NCBI RefSeq assembly: GCF_030272615.1 | Contig: NC_081410.1 | Location: forward strand, 222,943,415 to 223,007,414 | DNA from: Cryptomeria japonica | Lineage: Eukaryota > Streptophyta > Pinopsida > Cupressales > Cupressaceae | Direction: 5' to 3' | Length of the DNA stretch: 64,000 bases | Notes under the pieces: model-generated | Told to the model about the DNA's origin: nothing | Seen by the model: the letters and a program-made list of their open reading frames with translations, nothing else | The model's database searches: none | Program-made: the position numbers and the translations under genes | Part shown: positions 58,179-64,000 of the stretch, in pieces | How positions within the stretch are numbered: position 1 is the stretch's first letter | How the letters are laid out: each line of letters opens with the position of its first letter

Positions 58179-58849
58179 TGTGTTGACTTGAATTTCATCA
58201 TCAGAATACTACCTGCAACATATTAGTTTCACAAAATACAAAGGAAATGCTACAGGAAATCCAAACTCAACCAATGAAACTACATGAAATTGATATTAAA
58301 ATAAAAACACTATTTTTACCTTTAGGATTTAAGTCTCGTTGTGTCCTAACTCGATTGTTCTTGGTTGCAGATGGTGTGCTCTCAAACAAGCACTGATAGC
58401 TTCCAAGATGGCATATGAAGAATGGACCGATAACTGGTAGTTAGCTGATACTATGATATGCAATACTAAATGATTATGCTAAATGAGAAATGCTAAATTT
58501 CTTATGCTAAATGATTATGCTAAATTGCTTCAAGATTAAAACTCACGAATGCATAAGTTCTCACAAATGATTAACTTGGAAATTCACTTGAAGGCTAACT
58601 CTTTCTCAACTCAAACTCCCATTTTTATAGACTTTGAGAGGATAAGATGATGTGGCCTGGATCAACGGTCATGATCAGATCTGCAGATTCGGATGACTTT
58701 GAGCAAAGGTGAAGGTTGAGAGAAAGAGGGAAGGAGAAGACAAGTGTCACTCATCTCACCTTGACTGGGTTGCTGGCTAAGGGAATCTAGGGATTGTTGG
58801 AGAAGATTTAGGCATGAGAGGACAAGGGGACTCAAGCACTTCCTAAGAT
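58179..58849 (-). repeat. Gypsy 5' LTR, part; interrupted by element D
   Basis: On the plus strand it begins TGTGTTGACTTG. The remainder is probably beyond element D, outside the window. It shares its first 80 bases with 40081-40161. A weakly TATA-like stretch is present but no start site can be given. Confidence 0.75.
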
Positions 58850-58854
58850 GTAGG

Positions 58855-59381
58855 TGTTGGCATTCTACACTCATATGAGAATGGTTGATGTTGTCATTGA
58901 TGGCAACCAACCGGTAATAGGTCTCTACACACACACCAACAACATGGTCAACATCGATACCATCTACCAACACCGGCAGGCATATTCACCGACATCCAGA
59001 TTACATCGACAAAGAAGTATATTGGCACTTAGGCCGACATGAGATAATTTTTTGTTTATGTGAATTGTATTGCAAATATAATTCTTTTGTAAGCTGACTT
59101 GGTATATTGTAAAGACTCATATATATATGAGATCATGGTAGGATATTTTTGTATGTATGAGTTGATATAGTGAACAGTGAAAGGTTTTGGTTAAGGTATC
59201 TTGTGTTATGGTGTGCATTTATGTTGTCTCTGTTATTTTTGTTTACTGCATTATTTCTTGCTTACTGGTACATTGGTTTGGGTTGCAAAGTTATAAATAA
59301 GTTCAAATATTCCACTCACCAGTTAGACACCGATTCACCCCCCCCCTCTCAGTGTCTTTGGGAATATCATTACATCTAACA
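58855..59381 (+). repeat. Element D 5' LTR, internally deleted
   Basis: 527 bp, from TGTTGGCATTCTACACTC to ACATCTAACA. Compared with the B and C LTRs, about 250-300 bp are missing at 59197-59201, where TATCT is shared by both sides, including the TGCACATGCA module. The C-run hairpin is kept: AGACAC (59325-59330) and GTGTCT (59352-59357). Confidence 0.88.
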
Positions 59382-59382
59382 A

Positions 59383-59397
59383 TGGGTATCAGAGCCT
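59383..59397 (+). promoter_or_regulatory. Element D primer-binding site
   Basis: TGGGTATCAGAGCCT: the Met-tRNA site with one extra G compared with B and C. Confidence 0.82.
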
Positions 59398-59452
59398 AGT
59401 CCTCTATTTGCAAAAGCCTAACAACTTGAGGAAGATTCTGAAACTGGTACTG

Positions 59453-60541
59453 ATGGAGAATTTGAGAAAATAGTTGGAAGGAGCTCTTGAAGATTTTGAT
59501 GTAGAAAAATTGAAGAATATCAAACTTGAAGATGATTTGAGGACTTAAGGAGTACTTGGTTATAGCATAAAACAAAAGGAAGGAACTTCATGAGAAAATG
59601 CAGGAACATGATGATGAAAAGGAAACTCTTAGTGATATTGCAGATAAGTTGAGGCGAGAGAACACTAACATGAGGAATGCAATGCAAGATTTAACCATGA
59701 GGATATGTAAGGATATTGAAGACAGAAAGAAGAATGAAGAAGACTTGACTAGGAGACTTAATGACGGATCAAATGAAAATTTGAGACTTTGTCATGAGAA
59801 TGATATGCTAAAGACAGATCTGATTCACATGCAACATGATAAAGAGGAGATTACAAGACAAATTGGCATTCTGGAAAATATGTTGATCACTACAAATGAA
59901 CACAAAGACAAATTCAAGAAAAGTTTAGAAAGACTTGATGACATGCTGAAAAAAAAAAAACCTGATGGAGATACAATTGGACTTGGATTTGACCATGGAG
60001 AAAGTTCTGGGACTGCAAATAATCAAGATCACAGTAAACTGGTAAGACAACCTAATGCTTATAAATTTAATGGGAAATGTTTTAATTGCAACAAGTTTGG
60101 TCATAGAGCAAATCAGTGCAGATTTAGAAATAATCAGAATACAAACTTACCCACCGGTCAATGTTCCAAATGCAACAAAGTTGGTCATAATTCATAAAAT
60201 TGTAGAATGAATGTGAAATGCTATGCTTGTGATAGATTTGGGCATTTATCTAATCAATGCAGAACACAAACTGGTCAAGGATATGGAAAGGCTATTCAGG
60301 GGAATAATGTAACTTGTTATGCATGTAACAAGATTAGACATATTGCAAAATTTTGTAGGAGCAAGACTATATCGACGAACAATAAAGGATCTAGTATGAA
60401 GGGAAAAGAAAAGGTAAATAAAAAAATAAAGAATTTTCAAAACAATGGATTAAGAAGGGAGATCAAAAAGTTGATGAAACTATCTCTGCATCAGTAGAAT
60501 AGAGCAATCCTCCATCGGTAGGAGATTCTTCATCCAACTAA
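59453..60541 (+). pseudogene. Element D Gag with coiled coil and four zinc knuckles
   Basis: The start is the ATG at 59453 (MENLRK), with a TAG where B and C have Gln at the seventh codon and a small deletion near 59550. From 59598 the coiled coil is open (IADKLRRENTNMRNAMQDL). Knuckles: CFNCNKFGHRANQC, CSKCNKVGHNS-stop-NC, CYACDRFGHLSNQC and CYACNKIRHIAKFC; the fourth keeps the metal ligands. A frameshift near 60440 precedes the shared C-terminus, which ends in TAA at 60539-60541. Confidence 0.82.
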
Positions 60542-60845
60542 GGAATAATCCTTAGGGGGTATTGCAGCAAGTTGAAAATCATGCATTCTACCCTCGGTTG
60601 ATGGTAAGAAGATACATTTCTTCTTTATCGACAGATATGTTAAGTTCTCACTTAACCAACAAGTATTTAATGTGATTGTTAAAGAGTATTTTGGCTATAT
60701 AACACTAGAAAACCCTCATTTTGACTCACCAAGCATTCAAACATTCAGAGAGCACAAAATTGAGCAAGGGCGATCTAATGGCGAAGCAACAAAGTGATTT
60801 TCAGGCACTCAAGGATTTCAAGTTAAGAGGTATTTATCTTTCGAA
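60542..60845 (+). other. Intercistronic region of element D with conserved hairpin
   Basis: Non-coding. It is conserved with B and C, including the stretch around GATGGTAAGAAGATACATTT. The hairpin GTTAAGTTCTCACTTAAC at 60639-60656 has seven pairs and a four-base loop. Confidence 0.6.
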
Positions 60846-63800
60846 ATGGCATATTCATCTTCTGCACCTAAGTTTATTGCAAACCCTATTGTGGTAGAGA
60901 ATATCAAGAGCCCTAGACCTGTATTCAAGATTATCCCTGAAATTGCTAAACAAGATGATTCTATCAGAGCTTTTTTGAAAATTTTGAAGGGTGTCGCTTT
61001 TGCCGAAGACCCGAGAATCTATATCCACTGCAACATAGAAGACCTAGGGACCGAGGACTTGAAGAAAATGTTTAATGATGTTATTACTGATGAGTAAGGT
61101 CTAATTAAAACTGAACATAAGATTGATGAAGACTTAGGTTTTGTTGAAATTCCAAGCATTCCTGAATTTTCGAAAGAAGTAGTTCGTCTTGTGTTGAGCA
61201 GAGTCCATGGAGAATTTATGTGGTTAGAGTCAGTTTGCAAAATAACCAAGGAAGCAATTAAGATAGTTATTGGTTTACCCTCAATCGGTAGTAGGCTTGG
61301 CACAACCAAGAAAATACCTAACAAGGGTGTGATGAGCTTAATCAGAGCTACATCTGACATCAGATCCCTTAGAGTCAATGATGTTAGAGATGGAAATGTG
61401 AGATATGTGATTATGGTACTTGGCTATAGAGTAACACATGCAAATAGATTGAATTTGGTTTCTAGCCTCTGTATTCACAGTGCATATGAGATGGTAAAGA
61501 ACAACACTAAAATTGATGTTTGTGAATGGCTTAAGGATGAATTGATTGATAACCTGAAGAAGATTAAAGGTGACAAGAAAGTAACTTTTCACTTTGACAA
61601 CCTACTTGTCTGTCTGATGCTTTACTTCACCAAAGAGATACCTGACATTGGTCATAAGGATTTTGGATATGACATCCCGGTAGGAAAACAAATTCTGGAA
61701 GCTTTCACTGGTATGGGAACTGACCATGACAAGATCATAACAGATTATTTCAAAAAAATTTCAACCAAAATGAAGGCAAGAGAGAGGTTACCGCAGAGTA
61801 TAGTTGACAATTATGACAAACAAATCTGCTTTGTCATTAAATGTGATGAGACATAGATGGAAGTAGTTATCCCTAGAACTATTTGGGTTACTGAAATGGG
61901 TTATAAACTTGATTTACCCATTCTTGAAACATATGCAAAAACACTACTTGATGCACCTAGAGAACCATCTGAAGAAATTTTTGGAAATTCTAAAACTATA
62001 GAGAGTGTTGTTTCTATGTAGAAGCAGAGAAAAAGAGGAGAGAAATTTATGAGAGATGCATCCAAGATGGCTAAGGAGGTTAAAGCAAATGTAATGAACT
62101 TAAGTTTTATATCTGCTAGTGAACTGGAAGGATTGAAACCGGAAGCACATGTTTCACCGATTGTCACTTCTTCTGATACCGATAGTGGAAAGGAAGCTGA
62201 ATTCAAGATAGTAGAGAGGAAGAAGAGAAAACCCTCACTAGTACCTTCTCTTTCTCCCAAGAAAACTAGAACACTAAGGAAGAAGCAGCAGGCAGTTAGG
62301 GAACCTAAGAAAAAGCTTACACCGAAGAAGAAATAGACACTAGATACCCCTACTCTGGAAGAACTATTGAATGAGATAACACAGGAAGGAAATGTGATTA
62401 ATATAAACAAATTGTATCATTCTTTTAAGGATTCTGATAGGGAAATAATAGAAGAGAGCATTATTTTGCATTTAGATATCTATAAGAAGGTTTTGATTGA
62501 AGTAATAAATGATTTCCTGAATGATATGTATATGAGATTAGAAACAAAGCGATTATCAGTAATGGAACTTGATAAGAAGTTGAAAGTTGAAGCATTATTG
62601 GTGGTACATCCTATGAATTCAAAAGAGGAAATTGATAAATTAATTTCTAAGGCAAACCGGTCAGTTTTTGTTAGTGGACATCAACAAGTGAGCCTAATGG
62701 CTGGGAGAGTTAAGGAGATTGCTGATGAGACTGCAAACAAATGGGATATATTATTTGTTGAAAAGGAAAAGAAAGAAGAAAGGAGTAGACCGAAAATGGA
62801 CAAAACCTTTAAGATATATGAGAAGGATAAGGATAAGGGTAAAGAAAAAGTTGGTGGTGTTCCTACAATAAATATTACAGATAATCTTCCACCTCCATCT
62901 CAGGATATACCACTGGTACATACAACTAGTCAACCTAATATGAGAACTGAAGATGTTACTCTTGATAATACTAACCTGGATTCTGAGATTCTTTTTTCTA
63001 TGAACATTGATAAACAGGATATTAACATTGTTGTAGATAAGGAGACTACAAAAGTTAAGGCAGCCGATGGTGAGAATATCAATATCTCTGAGACACAGGC
63101 AAATACTACCAACTCTCAGAATACTGAGACACTGACAGAAGATAAAGGAACTAATACTGAGAAACAATATGAATCAGAGGTTTATGTTGAAATAGAGAAA
63201 CTGGTAGAGAATGTGAATAAAGAGGAATCAATTGTTGGCAATAAGGAAGCAATAATTAAGGTTATTGGAGAAGTATCTGTAGAGAGGAAAGCTATTGCTG
63301 AACCGAGCATATCTATAGGTGAATTTAGACCTACTAATGTGAGAGACGTTCTTTTAGATTCTATCAAAAAGATAACAGATTGCAATGCCTTAGCATTTAA
63401 GGCTATTGATGACACATTGCCTATCTTGAGAATGATTACACCAGCATGTAAGATAGATCACATTGACAATTCTTTAGGTAAATTGGACACCTTGTCCAAA
63501 TTCATTGCTGAAAATGTTCTAACTCTTGAGAAGGTGAATGAAGGAACAATTAAGGAGAGAGTTGATAAAGAGAAGGGTGAATTCTTTGTGAGCACTATTA
63601 AAAACTATACAGAGCACTTAGATTCACTATTACCGGTACTCAATTCTACAATTTTGGAGTATAAGGAGCTGTATAGAGAAGCCTGTAAGCCTCACTATTT
63701 GATAGAGGACATTGATGAGGAGATTAAAAAGACACAAAAAGAGATTGATGACATAGCAGACAATATGATAGGTTCTTTGGAACTTACATCAGTTTTTGAA

Positions 63801-64000
63801 TAGAAAATGGTAGTGTTTGAAGAAAAATTGGAGAACCTGGAGAAAGAAAAGGCAAGAATAAGGCTAAAGGCCCAGGAGCTGAAGAGAAAACTTGATCCAA
63901 GAATGGATAGTCTTATTACTCAGCAAGTTGAATTAACTAAGGCAACAATCCTTGGAGAAAGATCACCAGAGCAGAAGATTCTCTATCTCACCAGTATGAT
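60846..64000 (+). pseudogene. Element D ORF2, 5' part (more than 1050 codons, in-frame stops only)
   Basis: One frame is kept from the ATG at 60846 (MAYSSSAPKFIANP) to the window end, with only five stops: TAA at 61095 and TAG at 61854, 62019, 62334 and 63801. No frameshift is visible over 3.1 kb. The globular domain (to about residue 400) has YIHCNIEDLG, LVLSRVHGEFMWLE, MVLGYRVTHANRLNLVSSL, NLLVCLMLYFTKEIPDIG and ERLPQSIVDNYDKQICFVIK. Then come a basic linker (SPKKTRTLRKKQQ), a helical region, an acidic linker and a coiled coil with REACKPHYLIEDIDEEI. It is equivalent to ORF2 of elements A, B and C. No known enzyme motif. Confidence 0.82.

Larger units (their letters stand above)
40081..58849 (-). 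mobile_element. Ty3/gypsy element of Tat-like organisation, split by a LINE and cut by element D
   Basis: Right to left: part of the 5' LTR (58179-58849), primer-binding site, a long leader (57661-58158 and 50248-52029, split by the LINE), Gag, protease, G-patch, RT, RNase H, a second RNase H of archaeal type, and integrase (to 42831). Then come a non-coding stretch, an antisense ORF and a short 3' LTR remnant. Pol order is that of gypsy. Two RNase H domains, the primer-binding site and the antisense ORF are known features of the Tat clade. Many stops make it a dead copy. Confidence 0.88.
58855..64000 (+). mobile_element. Element D: Gag/ORF2 LTR element, runs off the window
   Basis: The 5' LTR is 58855-59381, followed by the primer-binding site, gag and ORF2, all of the B/C family. 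The 3' end lies beyond 64000. The bases before it, GTAGG (58850-58854), should be the left target duplication and predict GTAGG after the 3' LTR. It appears to sit in the 5' LTR of the gypsy element. Confidence 0.9.

Overview
The window is plant nuclear DNA made almost entirely of transposable elements. It has no recognisable complete host gene, no rRNA or tRNA gene and no CRISPR array. Long AT-rich spacers, nested and decayed LTR retrotransposons, solo LTRs and an L1-type LINE with an RNase H domain point to a large, repeat-rich plant genome. A gymnosperm is my best guess, from general look only.

Layout. 1-4598: AT-rich DNA with an LTR fragment (2255-2445) and a solo LTR (2978-4046). 4599-10504: a decayed Ty1/copia element on the minus strand, with both LTRs and near-matching 5-bp target duplications. 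11198-20066: element A (plus), an LTR element with perfect GATAG target duplications and a solo LTR nested in its 3' LTR. It encodes an intact zinc-knuckle Gag and a long second ORF (ORF2), but no protease, reverse transcriptase, RNase H or integrase. 20652-22039: a solo LTR with perfect AATGG duplications. 22040-26412: mostly non-retroelement spacer, holding a TIR-bounded element (22641-23579), a tandem duplication and a possible host first exon with a TATA box. 26413-37760: element B (minus), a relative of A, 3'-truncated and carrying a complete same-family element C (29940-36634) inserted in its gag gene. 37761-40080: AT-rich spacer. 40081 to about 58849: a Ty3/gypsy element of Tat-like organisation (minus; Gag, protease, G-patch, RT, two RNase H domains, integrase, antisense ORF). 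Its leader is split by a 5'-truncated LINE (52030-57660). 58855-64000: element D (plus), same family as B and C, inserted in the gypsy 5' LTR and running off the window end.

The most interesting material is the A/B/C/D family. All four carry only gag plus ORF2 between LTRs. ORF2 is recognisably the same protein in two diverged subfamilies, so it was probably kept by selection. All must borrow enzymes from other elements. LTRs of at least six kinds here share a C-run stem-loop near the LTR 3' end whose stem changes sequence but keeps pairing, and several share a second palindromic module. Both look like conserved nucleic-acid structures.

Most coding regions are pseudogenes. Their stops are mainly TAG or TGA at positions where a relative or the family consensus has Gln (CAG) or Trp (TGG), which fits deamination of methylated cytosine. 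Only the Gag of element A is open from start to stop.
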